A DNA stretch of 64,000 nucleotides from Acidobacteriota bacterium (GTDB lineage: Bacteria; Acidobacteriota; Terriglobia; Terriglobales; Acidobacteriaceae). The DNA is taken from assembly GCA_018268915.1 (NCBI GenBank), contig JAFDVQ010000018.1, positions 1 through 64,000 of the forward strand, given 5' to 3'. The translations under genes and the position numbers were made by a program. Shown piece after piece: positions 26,737 to 35,224 of the stretch (position 1 is the stretch's first letter; the number at the start of each line of letters is the position of its first letter). The notes beneath the pieces are model-generated. The model worked only from the letters and a program-made list of their open reading frames with translations, was not told the DNA's origin and did no database searches.

Positions 26737-27861
26737 GTGCGGACAGGCCGACAAAATATACCAGCATTCATGAACCCGGCGATCTTTATTGCCAGCTCGG
26801 TTCTTGTAGGGATTCTTTTCGCATTTCAGGAATGGATCAGCCTGCGTCACATGGGCTACCACATGGCTGCACCCATCTTCTTCGAGTCATGGGGATTTCA
26901 ATTTCTGGTGTGGGGTGCGATGTGCTGGCTCTTATGGCGATTTCTGGGGACCTGGATACAGAGAGCCACAGCAGCCACGATCCTGACGGTGTTTCTCCCC
27001 CTGAGCATACTCACGAGCGTTGCTCAGCAGATGCTGTTCGTCTTCATCTTTCGGAATCTGCCACTCAATCATGCGGAGATGAGTTACTGGCAGCGCCTGT
27101 CGATGTATGTCTATGCCGAACTGCTGGACAACATGCTGATATTTTGGTGCGCCTTCTTACTATTTCGGGGCATCGGATACTATCAGCGATACCGTGAGCA
27201 GGAACAAGCAAAGTCAGAGCTGGAGATTCAACTGGCGAATGCACAGCTAGCTGCTCTGCGTATGCAGCTTAATCCGCATTTTCTTTTCAATACGATGAAC
27301 AGCATCTCGAGCCTGATGAGAAGTGACGTAGAGGCAGCCGACACGATGCTTGAGCAGTTGAGCTGTCTTCTTCGGCTATCCCTGGAGCGCGGGGAGTCGC
27401 AGCTGGTTTCACTTCGCGAGGAACTCGATTTCATCGAGCTTTATCTTGGAATGCAAGGCCAACGTTACGCGGGCCGTGTGATCCAGACAGTATGCTGCGA
27501 CCCAGAACTGTACGACACGCTGGTTCCGAGCATGTTGCTTCAGCCTATTGTCGAGAATGCCTACGTGCATGGGATTTCAAAGACCGAAGCGGATGGCGTT
27601 CTTGCGGTCGAAGCCAGGCGTGACGGCGATCAACTGAGGATCGGCGTGCGGAACAGCGGGATCGGGTTGAAGCCAAGATCGAATGGGCGACGCGGAGTCG
27701 GCCTGCGCAACATCGAGTCGCGACTGAAACTACATTATGGTCGAGATGCGACGTTTGAAATTGCGGAGCTTGATCAGACGACTGTCAAAGTGACCATTGT
27801 TCTTCCTCTTCAATACTCAACCGAAGTAGAAACGACTCTCACAAGGTTCGGTACACCATGA
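26737..27861 (+). CDS. LytS/YehU-type membrane sensor histidine kinase
   Basis: Four hydrophobic helices occupy the first 150 residues with almost no periplasmic loop. A coiled segment then leads to the kinase core QLNPHFLFNTMNSISSL, with His181 as phospho-site, and an ATPase domain with LQPIVENAYVHG and GVGLRNIESRLKLHYG. The start is uncertain: GTG 26737 has GGAG eight bases upstream, GTG 26710 and ATG 26770 are in frame without a clear site. The last four bases overlap the ATG of the LytTR regulator, so the pair is translationally coupled. The signal sensed is not evident. Confidence 0.9.
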   Translation: MRTGRQNIPAFMNPAIFIASSVLVGILFAFQEWISLRHMGYHMAAPIFFESWGFQFLVWGAMCWLLWRFLGTWIQRATAATILTVFLPLSILTSVAQQMLFVFIFRNLPLNHAEMSYWQRLSMYVYAELLDNMLIFWCAFLLFRGIGYYQRYREQEQAKSELEIQLANAQLAALRMQLNPHFLFNTMNSISSLMRSDVEAADTMLEQLSCLLRLSLERGESQLVSLREELDFIELYLGMQGQRYAGRVIQTVCCDPELYDTLVPSMLLQPIVENAYVHGISKTEADGVLAVEARRDGDQLRIGVRNSGIGLKPRSNGRRGVGLRNIESRLKLHYGRDATFEIAELDQTTVKVTIVLPLQYSTEVETTLTRFGTP

Positions 27862-28610
27862 TTCGCGCAGTGCTTGCAGATGATGAGGTTCTGGCACGAC
27901 AGAAGCTACGGCAATTGTTGAAAGATGTTGATGATGTCGAGATTGTGGGCGAATGCGCGACCGCGGCTGAGACGATAGAACTGGTTCGCCTGACCGATCC
28001 GCAACTGCTATTTCTAGACATTCGCATGACGGACATGAATGGGTTCGATGTGCTCGAGTGTCTATCTACGGATGCGGAGCGATCTCTTCCGCATGTGATT
28101 TTTGTGACGGCAAACGATCGATACGCGGTTCGAGCGTTTGAAATCCACGCGATTGACTACCTGCTTAAGCCGTTCACGGTAGAGAGGCTTCAGTCAGCGG
28201 TGCAGCGCGTTCGAGAACAACTTGCTTCGAGCGAGCCAGAGCGGAGCGGCTCGAGGAAGAAGCAGGAAGAGGAGCGGTACACCACGCGTATGGTCTTCAA
28301 ATCGCGAGGCAGGATCCTGTTCCTGTCTGTGGACGACATACGGTGGATCGAGGCGCAAGAAAATTATGTGCGGATCTGTACCGGCAAAGACTCCCATCTG
28401 CTGCGGGAGACGATTGGAAGCCTCGAGAGCCGGCTGGACCCGAATTCATTTCTGCGAGTTCACCGATCCGCGATTGTAAACCTGCATCACGTGAAGGAAG
28501 TAAAGAACGAGTCGGATGGGGATGCGACCGTGGTGCTGAAAAGCGGCGAACAAGTAGCAATGAGCCGGAGCTATCGATCGAAGATTCAAAAGTTACTTAA
28601 GTTGCAGTGA
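27858..28610 (+). CDS. LytTR-family response regulator
   Basis: A 250-residue partner of the preceding kinase; the start ATG overlaps the kinase stop as ATGA. The receiver has Asp54 in LLFLDIRMTD and the switch Lys in IDYLLKPF. The C-terminal LytTR domain contains FKSRGRILFLSVDDIRWIEA, NYVRICTGKDSHLLRETI and LRVHRSAIVNL. Large parts match the orphan regulator at 23883-24644 residue for residue, so both are likely to bind similar sites. It probably regulates transcription of genes nearby. Confidence 0.93.
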   Translation: MIRAVLADDEVLARQKLRQLLKDVDDVEIVGECATAAETIELVRLTDPQLLFLDIRMTDMNGFDVLECLSTDAERSLPHVIFVTANDRYAVRAFEIHAIDYLLKPFTVERLQSAVQRVREQLASSEPERSGSRKKQEEERYTTRMVFKSRGRILFLSVDDIRWIEAQENYVRICTGKDSHLLRETIGSLESRLDPNSFLRVHRSAIVNLHHVKEVKNESDGDATVVLKSGEQVAMSRSYRSKIQKLLKLQ

Positions 28611-28657
28611 TCTTTTGATTTTGGGATGTCGACTCTGCGCAGCTGCCCGGCCCCAAG

Positions 28658-28674
28658 GATCCGAATTTCGGATC
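28658..28674. promoter_or_regulatory. Perfect palindrome GATCCGAA-T-TTCGGATC
   Basis: Eight-base arms flank a single T. It starts 48 bases after the stop of the LytTR gene and lies about 215 bases before the sigma-54-like promoter at 28889. That distance suits an upstream site for a sigma-54 activator. Without a T-tract it is a poor terminator. The role is inference. Confidence 0.4.
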
Positions 28675-28888
28675 GTCATTGATTCGAAGCGGTTCGTAAC
28701 AATTTCTCCGCCAGTAGTCACTAAGTCCAAAAATCTATAGGCAAGATGCGTCAAATTCATGAAGACGGGTTGATCTGCTACGTACCTATTGAAGGTTCAG
28801 CAGAAGGCAAATGCGGTCCAACATTCATGCATTGTTCCTGATCGCTCAGAATCGCGAGTCGTCACACAATCGGGGATACAGGGCACGG

Positions 28889-28904
28889 TGGCACGAAATA
28901 TGCA
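28889..28904 (+). promoter_or_regulatory. Sigma-54 (-24/-12) promoter
   Basis: The sequence TGGCACGAAATATGCA matches the RpoN consensus TGGCACG, four free bases, TTGCA/T at every position except the first T of the -12 box. The GG and GC pairs are at the required spacing. Transcription would start near 28915, about 14 bases before the ATG of the SRPBCC gene at 28929, a sensible leader. Confidence 0.65.
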
Positions 28905-28928
28905 CGTAGAAGATCAGAGGTCCAGAGG

Positions 28929-29417
28929 ATGAGTACCAGCAATTTCGTTGCCCGCTATGAACGACTACCCCTTGAGTGGGTGAAGCGCACGAGCTTTGAG
29001 GACGCGTCTGAAGTGAGCGTTCAGCGGAGCGTGAACGCAGACCGGAGCCGACTCTTCCAGGCCCTCACGCTACCTGAGTACATCGATGCGTGGTTTGTCG
29101 CCCCGGGATCGGTCCCGGGAAGCACAGCAGTGGCCATGGGACCAGATTGCTTTGTAGTCAGCTATCGATTACCGGACGGCGGCGAGCAACGATTCATTGG
29201 GTCGTACAAAGTTCTCAGACGGGGTAAGGTGCAGTTTGCCTGGAGGCGAGATTCTTCTTTTCACGATGCGGGGTCATCGCTTGTCAGGATTCGGCTGCAG
29301 GGCGATTTCGGACGCACCACTGTGCAGGTGACACACGTTGGGCTTGATGAGCGGGAGCACGCTCACTACCAGATGCTGTGGGAGGCTTCGCTGGAGAGGC
29401 TGGCGAGCCTTTTTTAA
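28929..29417 (+). CDS. SRPBCC (AHSA1-like) protein
   Basis: A 162-residue soluble protein. VSVQRSVNADRSRLFQALTLPEYIDAWF near residues 35-62 is the usual start of the START/Bet v 1-like fold of AHSA1 proteins. The end of the domain (VQVTHVGLDEREHAHYQMLWEASLERLASLF) is also typical. Members bind hydrophobic ligands or partner proteins; no catalytic role can be assigned. The gene stands alone with its own sigma-54-like promoter, and its stop codon is one base from the stop of the opposite ribB gene. Confidence 0.75.
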   Translation: MSTSNFVARYERLPLEWVKRTSFEDASEVSVQRSVNADRSRLFQALTLPEYIDAWFVAPGSVPGSTAVAMGPDCFVVSYRLPDGGEQRFIGSYKVLRRGKVQFAWRRDSSFHDAGSSLVRIRLQGDFGRTTVQVTHVGLDEREHAHYQMLWEASLERLASLF

Positions 29418-29418
29418 T

Positions 29419-30102
29419 TTAGCTTGCGGCTGACAAAGGCGCGGCTGGGACGGCGGGCAGAATGTTCTGATCGTATCCACGGTCGTTGTCGAGTCTGTAG
29501 CGGATAAGTTGCTCGACCGAGATCATCTTCATGTTGTGAATTTTGCAAAAGTCAACAAGGTCAGGCACTCTGGCCATTGTTCCGTCATAGTTCATGATTT
29601 CGCAAATCACTCCGGCGGGAGTAAGACCGGCGAGGCGCGAAAGGTCGACAGCGGCTTCAGTTTGGCCGCGGCGGGTGAGAACTCCTCCGGGTTGAGCTCG
29701 CAAGGGGAAGACGTGCCCCGGACGCGCGAGATCGGAGTGACGCGTACGCGGATCGACTGCACAAAGAATTGTGGCAGCGCGATCGTAAGCTGAGATGCCG
29801 GTGGTGACGCCGCGTCCGAGAGCATCGATCGACTCAGTGAAGGCTGTACTGAAGAGCGATGTATTGTGGCGGGTCATCTGGGGAAGACGAAGATAGTCGA
29901 GACGCTCCGAAGTCATGGCGAGGCAAATAAGGCCGCGCGCAAATTTTGACATGAAGTTTACGGCTTCGGGAGTGATCTTTTCGGCAGCCATGGTGAGGTC
30001 GCCTTCGTTCTCGCGATCTTCATCGTCGACCACGACAACCATGCGTCCGGATCGAATGTCATCGATCGCGCTCTCGACTTTAGCAAACGGGTGAACGGGC
30101 AT
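29419..30102 (-). CDS. ribB: 3,4-dihydroxy-2-butanone 4-phosphate synthase
   Basis: A 227-residue enzyme that turns ribulose 5-phosphate into the four-carbon precursor of riboflavin. The acidic loop VVVVDDEDRENEGDL, the block RPGHVFPLRA, and LAGLTPAGVICEIMN are all present. The position that is His in GHTEA of E. coli RibB reads Gln here (RRGQTEAAVDL); that His is a metal ligand in structures as I recall them. It is a stand-alone RibB, not the RibBA fusion often found. The ATG at 30102 is preferred over the GTG at 30144, which lacks the family start. No FMN riboswitch fold was recognised upstream; instead there is a three-unit TGACA array. Confidence 0.88.
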   Translation of the reverse strand: MPVHPFAKVESAIDDIRSGRMVVVVDDEDRENEGDLTMAAEKITPEAVNFMSKFARGLICLAMTSERLDYLRLPQMTRHNTSLFSTAFTESIDALGRGVTTGISAYDRAATILCAVDPRTRHSDLARPGHVFPLRAQPGGVLTRRGQTEAAVDLSRLAGLTPAGVICEIMNYDGTMARVPDLVDFCKIHNMKMISVEQLIRYRLDNDRGYDQNILPAVPAAPLSAAS

Positions 30103-30155
30103 CGCCTTCTGACCTCTGCAACTTATTGCGAATGTAAGCTCCACGGCAGACAGAG

Positions 30156-30184
30156 TTGTCAGGTTTGTGTCACGGGATTGTCAG
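30156..30184 (-). promoter_or_regulatory. TGACA tandem array upstream of ribB (three units, 11-base period)
   Basis: On the + strand the units are TTGTCAG (30156-30162), GTGTCAC (30167-30173) and TTGTCAG (30178-30184). Each start is exactly 11 bases from the next. In the direction of ribB they read CTGACAA, GTGACAC, CTGACAA, 54-82 bases upstream of its ATG. One helical turn between units puts all on the same DNA face, as for OmpR-family binding sites. Confidence 0.65.
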
Positions 30185-30216
30185 AAGAAGGGCTATCCAC
30201 CAAAGGCTGAAAGCGA

Positions 30217-30933
30217 TCAGTAGGGCTGTTTCGGAGTCGGACCGTAGGGCTTGCCAAACTTATTGGAATGGCCGCCCGCAGGGACTTCAGAGAAAGGCAG
30301 ACTCATGGTTCCGAGATCGGTGTTCTGCGAAGCAACGTGAACTCGGCGGGTTTGATGACTGAGCGTTGACTCAGGGACGCCCTCTACCCAGATGTGGAGT
30401 GTGTAATCGCCGAGGGGGACATTGCGGATGACTACCGCATTTTTAGAGTTTGCGATTCCGTACAGGGGGGATGAGAGAGCAACGACCACAGCGCTCATCT
30501 CAGGATGAATATTGCAGAAGATGTATGAGACGCCGACGCGAGAGAATGTGACTGATTTGGTAGCCCCAGCTTCATAGAGGCCGAGGTCAAATCTTTTCCC
30601 GGCGTAGAGAGAGAAGACATTGTGGAAGTAAGGGTCGGCGTTGGGAAACTGGACTTGAGAGCCCGCCGGAATCACCTGAAGATGAGGGAAGAAAGTGCGG
30701 TTCTTCTGAAGCAGCGTGTAGGGTCCCTGAGAAGGAAACGGAACGGGTGGTGTTCCCGACTCGGGCTCAAGCCAGGCTACGGCGGGAACCGGGTGCGGCT
30801 TTCCAGACTGGGCAGACGCGATGTGAACCTGCACGGTGGCAGACTGGTTGTCTTCGGCCTGGAGGGACAGCCCCGTAGACCCAATAAGAATGAGGGTTAG
30901 CGTGTGTGCTCCGAGTTTGACCAGCTTGTTCAA
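30217..30933 (-). CDS. Periplasmic cupredoxin-like copper protein
   Basis: A 238-residue protein with a signal peptide ending near LSLQA. The start is TTG at 30933, overlapping the stop of the upstream porin gene. A type 1 copper site can be read: His104 in PYFHNVFS, then Cys140, His143 and Met146 in FCNIHPEM. The C-terminal part (YTLHIWVEGVP) is an extra beta domain. Proteins of this shape carry single electrons in the periplasm or serve as methylamine-utilisation-like copper proteins. Its neighbours are a porin and a two-component system, and cytochromes lie further upstream. Confidence 0.75.
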   Translation of the reverse strand: MNKLVKLGAHTLTLILIGSTGLSLQAEDNQSATVQVHIASAQSGKPHPVPAVAWLEPESGTPPVPFPSQGPYTLLQKNRTFFPHLQVIPAGSQVQFPNADPYFHNVFSLYAGKRFDLGLYEAGATKSVTFSRVGVSYIFCNIHPEMSAVVVALSSPLYGIANSKNAVVIRNVPLGDYTLHIWVEGVPESTLSHQTRRVHVASQNTDLGTMSLPFSEVPAGGHSNKFGKPYGPTPKQPY

Positions 30934-32513
30934 AACTTGAATCCTGCTCCGAGGCCGACTACGTCACTCGACCAGTCACGGTCGACAGACCAGCTCTTGA
31001 TACGGCGGTATTCGATGGAAAACAACAGGTACGCACTTGGCTTGAAGATGACATTGCCAGTGGCAGTGCGGTTCCTGGCAAGATTCTGGTAGTAGTTTCC
31101 TCCGGGAATCGCGTAGGGGCGGAGTTCGCTGGAGAAGCCGTTATCGAGGCCGAAAGCAGCGTTGAGTTCGAGGCGCTGATTCACTTGATCCTTCAGCTCA
31201 GCCCAACCACCGATATCGTCAAGCGGGCGGAAGTAGTAGGTCCCAGTATCGGGCTCGACGTAGTAGAGGAAATCTTTGTATGCGCCAGCACCGAGACCTC
31301 CCAATGCAAGCCCACGATAGGCATTTGCGGATAGCGAAAGACGGGCTGGAAGGACGAAATGCGCGTCAGCAGTGCCAGCCCACGACGTGAATCTGCGGCC
31401 AGTTGGATCCTGGAGAGGTGCGATATGGCCGCCGATGCCGATGCGGTTCCCGGCTTCACGCAACGTAGATCCCAGTAAGGCAATATGTGCATCGAGCCCT
31501 GGCCAGCGGGTTGCTTCGGCACTTGTAGGCAGGGCGCCTGCGGTGCCCGCCAATGGGAGCCGCGGAGTTGCTGGCGACTGGCCGACATCGACGAGTGCAG
31601 CTTCAAACTGAAAATCGCGCGACGGGGAGAGCGGGATCGTTTGCTTGATTCCGACCTGGGGATTCCAGGTCCAGAGGTTGCCGGACCATGCGAGCGCGGG
31701 AACAGCAACGGCCGTGAGCGAGGTGGGAGTATCAGGATTGAAGATGGGACGATCGAGCGAGAAGAACGCGCCAGTGTGCTTCCACTGAAGCCCAGCATGC
31801 GCTGTGCGAAGGCGCAGGAATGTGGCGTTGCTGGAGTATGCGCCGGTATATGACCCAATGCCGGCTTCCTGCTGCGGAACCCCATCGAAATCGATGCGTA
31901 GGTCTGCGTAGCTTTCAGCGCCGGCAATGTGTGGTCCACGTGCGTCGAAGCCGAGGATGGTCTGGCGCACTGTGGCCCCCGTATTGCCGGGGCCGAACAA
32001 GGACACGGAAGGGGTCGCGGGCAAATCTACAGCGCGGGTATTCGTGAAGGCGTTAAAGAGGAGCAGCCCGGTAATCTTCACGGGATACCGGGATTCGCTT
32101 TCTACTTTTGTCTGATCGTGAGTTGCGATCTGCGCGGCTTGCATCGATTGCTGCTCGCGCAACTCGTCCACTGCGCTGGCCAGGCTTTGGGCAGGATGTT
32201 CTTCAGTCGCGGGCGGAACTGCGGCAGCGGATGAGGGCTGGTTTACCGCGGATTTGTCGTCTTGAGCAACGCGGAGTTCCAGAGTATTCAGCTGCTGCTG
32301 CATCTGCTCCAGTTGCCGCTGCGACTGCTGGAGCTGTGACTGGGTGGTCGCCATTGCAGATTTAAGATCCTGGATCTGCTGGGCGATGGCCTCAGAGTTC
32401 TGCGTTTGTGCAATCAGAGCAGGCGGGCCGGGCAGAAGGATAGCGAGAGCCAACTGCGCTGGATAACAACGGCTTAGACGATGCACTTTCTGCTTGCATT
32501 CAGAGCTTTTCAT
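30930..32513 (-). CDS. Outer-membrane porin-like protein with N-terminal coiled coil
   Basis: The ATG at 32513 lies inside the last codons of the upstream kinase gene (14-base overlap) and gives 527 residues. A signal peptide is followed by a heptad-rich region (AIAQQIQDLKSAMATTQSQL, then a Gln-rich run), a low-complexity linker, and a beta-barrel of about 370 residues with alternating strands ending in GLGAGFKF. This is the plan of trimeric porins with periplasmic coiled coils. The stop overlaps the cupredoxin start, so porin and copper protein are made together. Confidence 0.75.
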   Translation of the reverse strand: MKSSECKQKVHRLSRCYPAQLALAILLPGPPALIAQTQNSEAIAQQIQDLKSAMATTQSQLQQSQRQLEQMQQQLNTLELRVAQDDKSAVNQPSSAAAVPPATEEHPAQSLASAVDELREQQSMQAAQIATHDQTKVESESRYPVKITGLLLFNAFTNTRAVDLPATPSVSLFGPGNTGATVRQTILGFDARGPHIAGAESYADLRIDFDGVPQQEAGIGSYTGAYSSNATFLRLRTAHAGLQWKHTGAFFSLDRPIFNPDTPTSLTAVAVPALAWSGNLWTWNPQVGIKQTIPLSPSRDFQFEAALVDVGQSPATPRLPLAGTAGALPTSAEATRWPGLDAHIALLGSTLREAGNRIGIGGHIAPLQDPTGRRFTSWAGTADAHFVLPARLSLSANAYRGLALGGLGAGAYKDFLYYVEPDTGTYYFRPLDDIGGWAELKDQVNQRLELNAAFGLDNGFSSELRPYAIPGGNYYQNLARNRTATGNVIFKPSAYLLFSIEYRRIKSWSVDRDWSSDVVGLGAGFKF

Positions 32514-34362
32514 CCGGCTCACCTGCTTGTATCGGGCTTTCCAGTGCGGGCGCATCCTCATGGGTATGGATGTCACGCGCGACCTTCATCTGGAAGATTG
32601 TCTCTCCGGGGCGACTGCTAAGTAGAGTGACCTCACCGCCGTGTTCAGAGGCGATGCTTCGGGCAAGCGTGAGGCCCAGTCCAGTTCCCTTTTGCTTACC
32701 CTCACTGACAAATGGTTCAAAGAGGCTGTCACGAATGTTGTCAGCGACCCCAGGGCCATTGTCGATCACGTTGACGACTACATCCTGTTCTCGCATCTCG
32801 ATGGTCGCGAGGATGTGCCCAGCGGAACCCAGAGGCTGTACCGCCTGGCAGGCATTGATCAGGAGGTTGAAGAGCGCACGCTCAATCTGGTTGCCATCCA
32901 CCACGACGCGGGTGTCAGCGGCGTTGCTGCATCTGGTCTCGAGTCTGACCTTCTCGCCATCCGGATGGGTGCGCGCCAAGGTGGCTGCACGTTCGAGGAG
33001 AGTAGCCATCAGCTCGGTGTTTCGTCTTACGCTCGAGCCGGTGCGGCTGAATGTCAAAAGCGATTCGATCATGTCCGTGGTGCCAAGCACCGCGTTGCGG
33101 ATATCTGCAAAGATTTCGGAGCGTTCACGGACGGAAAACTGGTCGCTGGCGAGGAACTCGGAGTTGGCATAGATGGTAGCGAGGTAGTGGCGGAAATCAT
33201 GGGAGACGGAACTGGCCATGCGCCCGATGGTAGCCAGCCGCTCTGACTCGATGAGTGCTAGATTGGCCTGCTGGATTTCGCTGCGCATTCTGCCGAAGGC
33301 GTCGCTCAGCTCCATCATCTCGCGGGTTCCGTGACGAGGGATTCGATAAGTAACGTCGCCCATGCCGAAGGCTCGAACGCCTTTCGAAAGTTCTTCCAGG
33401 GGTCGAGTGACCAGACGAGAGAGAGTGATCATGAGGATGGTTCCACAGACCAGGGCAAGAAGGCCGGCGCTGAGGACCATGCGATCCATTTCATCGATGG
33501 AGCGCCGCGCGGGCTCCAGTGATTTCAGTACGACAAGCTGAAGAGGCGACGATGCGGAGGTGGACAGATCCTCAGTCGCGGCGAGGAACTGCGTGTTGCC
33601 TAGCTGAACTGCCGTGGGGGCTTTGGCCGTGCCCGAGAGAAGAGAGGGGTTTGCTGCTAATCCGGACTGAACAGACGGCGCGAGAGTGGAGGCAACGATC
33701 TTCCCTCCACTCAGGAAGGTGGCTTCGACGCCAGTCGGCTTGCTGATCTGACGAACTGTTCGCTCGATTGAGACGCCGATGATGACATAGCCGAGCAGGG
33801 TGCCGTTCTGATCGTTTCCGAGATACAACGGACGCAGCGAGACGGCGTAAAGAGATTGGCCATCGATGAGGTATTGAGTGCCGTGAGACGAGAGGATCGC
33901 TGACAGGCCATCGCGAAGGCTGGAGTTTTGTTTTGGATTTTTGGAATAGGTGGCGACGACTCTGCCGCTGGAGTTGGCGAGGGCGAAAAGGTCCGTTCCG
34001 CTGATGTCCCAGAAGACGACCGCACCGTCCTGGATAGTGAGGTCATCTCCACTGGTCATCAGGGCTTTCAGCGTGGGCAGTTCGGCGAGAAGAGCATTTT
34101 CACGCTCGAGCGCGGCGAGGCGCTCATCCTGGAGATCCTGAAAGGCGATAACGGAGTGTTCGAGATCGCGGGAAAGATCAGAGGTTATCTGTTCGCGCCA
34201 GCGATAGCGAATTATGAGAGCGCAGAGGCTGGTGACGATTACAGTGACGACGGCCATGCCCAGCAGAAGGAGAGCATAGGTACGAATTCCCTTATGCGAA
34301 CGCATATGAGCGGCGCCGGGAAACGAGTCTTTACCGTTACGAAGTGCCGGTTCTGAGGTCAA
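32500..34362 (-). CDS. Membrane sensor histidine kinase with extracytoplasmic sensor and HAMP
   Basis: A 620-residue kinase. Helix 1 is around TYALLLLGMAVVTVIVTSLC, a large periplasmic sensor spans roughly residues 60-295, and helix 2 is near VLSAGLLALVCGTILMITL. A HAMP segment follows (VTRPLEELSKGVRAFGMGDV), then a dimerisation helix with His388 in SVSHDFRHYLATIYA and an ATPase domain with NLLINACQAV, DNGPGV and GTGLGLTLARS. The TTG start overlaps the stop of the OmpR-type regulator by four bases; an ATG at 34305 is an alternative. It almost certainly phosphorylates that regulator. The signal is unknown. Confidence 0.9.
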   Translation of the reverse strand: MTSEPALRNGKDSFPGAAHMRSHKGIRTYALLLLGMAVVTVIVTSLCALIIRYRWREQITSDLSRDLEHSVIAFQDLQDERLAALERENALLAELPTLKALMTSGDDLTIQDGAVVFWDISGTDLFALANSSGRVVATYSKNPKQNSSLRDGLSAILSSHGTQYLIDGQSLYAVSLRPLYLGNDQNGTLLGYVIIGVSIERTVRQISKPTGVEATFLSGGKIVASTLAPSVQSGLAANPSLLSGTAKAPTAVQLGNTQFLAATEDLSTSASSPLQLVVLKSLEPARRSIDEMDRMVLSAGLLALVCGTILMITLSRLVTRPLEELSKGVRAFGMGDVTYRIPRHGTREMMELSDAFGRMRSEIQQANLALIESERLATIGRMASSVSHDFRHYLATIYANSEFLASDQFSVRERSEIFADIRNAVLGTTDMIESLLTFSRTGSSVRRNTELMATLLERAATLARTHPDGEKVRLETRCSNAADTRVVVDGNQIERALFNLLINACQAVQPLGSAGHILATIEMREQDVVVNVIDNGPGVADNIRDSLFEPFVSEGKQKGTGLGLTLARSIASEHGGEVTLLSSRPGETIFQMKVARDIHTHEDAPALESPIQAGEPDEKL

Positions 34363-35117
34363 GGGACAAATTTGTAGCCTGCGCCGTAAATGGTCAACAA
34401 ATGTCGGGGATTGGCCGGATCAGGTTCGAGCTTCTGACGAAGTTTGAGGATCTGGTTATCCACGGTCCGGGTTGTAGGATACGAATTATACCCCCATACC
34501 TCGTTGAGAAGAGCGTCCCGCGTGAGGACGCGCTCGGCCTTCTCGGTGAAGAATTTCAAGAGCTTGAACTCATGCGCGGTGAGGACGACTGGTTTACCGC
34601 TGCGATGAACGGTCATCTTTTCAAAGTCGATCTCGCAATCGGAAAAGCGATAAACCGTGGGCAAACTAGGCTTACGCTGACGACGAACGGCAGCGTAGAC
34701 CCTTGCTGTGAGCTCGCGCGGGCTGAAGGGCTTGGTGACGTAGTCATCGGCCCCGAGTTCAAGGAGGAGAACCTTGTCGGCGACTTCAGTGATGGCACTG
34801 AGCACTATGACAGGCGTTTCGCTCGACTGAGCCTTGAAGCGCTGACAGAGTTCGCGACCGGAGACGTGGGGGAGGATCAGGTCGAGGACGACGGCGAGAG
34901 GCCGTTCGCGGCGGAAGAGCTCCAGCGCGGCGTGACCATCCGGCGCGACGACGGCGGTGTAGCGTTCTTCCGTAAAGATCCGGCGTAGCACACGCTGCAT
35001 CCGCTGGTCGTCTTCAACGATGAGGATTGTGCCCAGGCTGGGGGAGGGCGCAACTTCGGCTTGTGGTTCGGCTACCAACTCTAGTTCCTGCATAGCATTC
35101 AAGACCTTTGTAGACAT
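34359..35117 (-). CDS. OmpR/PhoB-family response regulator
   Basis: The frame opens at 35270, but residues before the ATG at 35117 overlap the upstream gene and look non-coding, so 252 residues are called (a start at 35093 is also possible). The receiver runs from TILIVEDDQRMQRVL, with phospho-site Asp79 in VVLDLILP and Lys129 in YVTKPFSP. A winged-helix domain follows (LTAHEFKLLKFF, TVDNQILKLRQKL, LLTIYGAGYKFVP). It is translationally coupled to its kinase. OmpR-type proteins bind tandem half-sites about 11 bases apart, so this gene is a candidate reader of the TGACA arrays in this window. Confidence 0.9.
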   Translation of the reverse strand: MSTKVLNAMQELELVAEPQAEVAPSPSLGTILIVEDDQRMQRVLRRIFTEERYTAVVAPDGHAALELFRRERPLAVVLDLILPHVSGRELCQRFKAQSSETPVIVLSAITEVADKVLLLELGADDYVTKPFSPRELTARVYAAVRRQRKPSLPTVYRFSDCEIDFEKMTVHRSGKPVVLTAHEFKLLKFFTEKAERVLTRDALLNEVWGYNSYPTTRTVDNQILKLRQKLEPDPANPRHLLTIYGAGYKFVP

Positions 35118-35224
35118 TTTGATCAATTGGAATCGAATTCGGACGCAAAAAGGGTTCGAAATTACAATCCAATGACATTTGCGGGGCCTGAGGTGCGAAC
35201 TGCCGGGAAGGCAACAAGAAAATG

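Larger units (their letters stand above)
28611..28928. other. Regulatory gap before the SRPBCC gene (318 bases)
   Basis: No gene is seen. The gap holds a perfect 17-base palindrome near its left end and a sigma-54-like promoter near its right end, each listed separately. No rho-independent terminator was recognised after the LytTR gene. Confidence 0.6.

Noticed and set aside
35152..35170. GGTTCGAAATTACAATCC, resembling a tRNA T-arm
   Set aside because: No acceptor, D or anticodon stems can be paired around it, so no tRNA is called.
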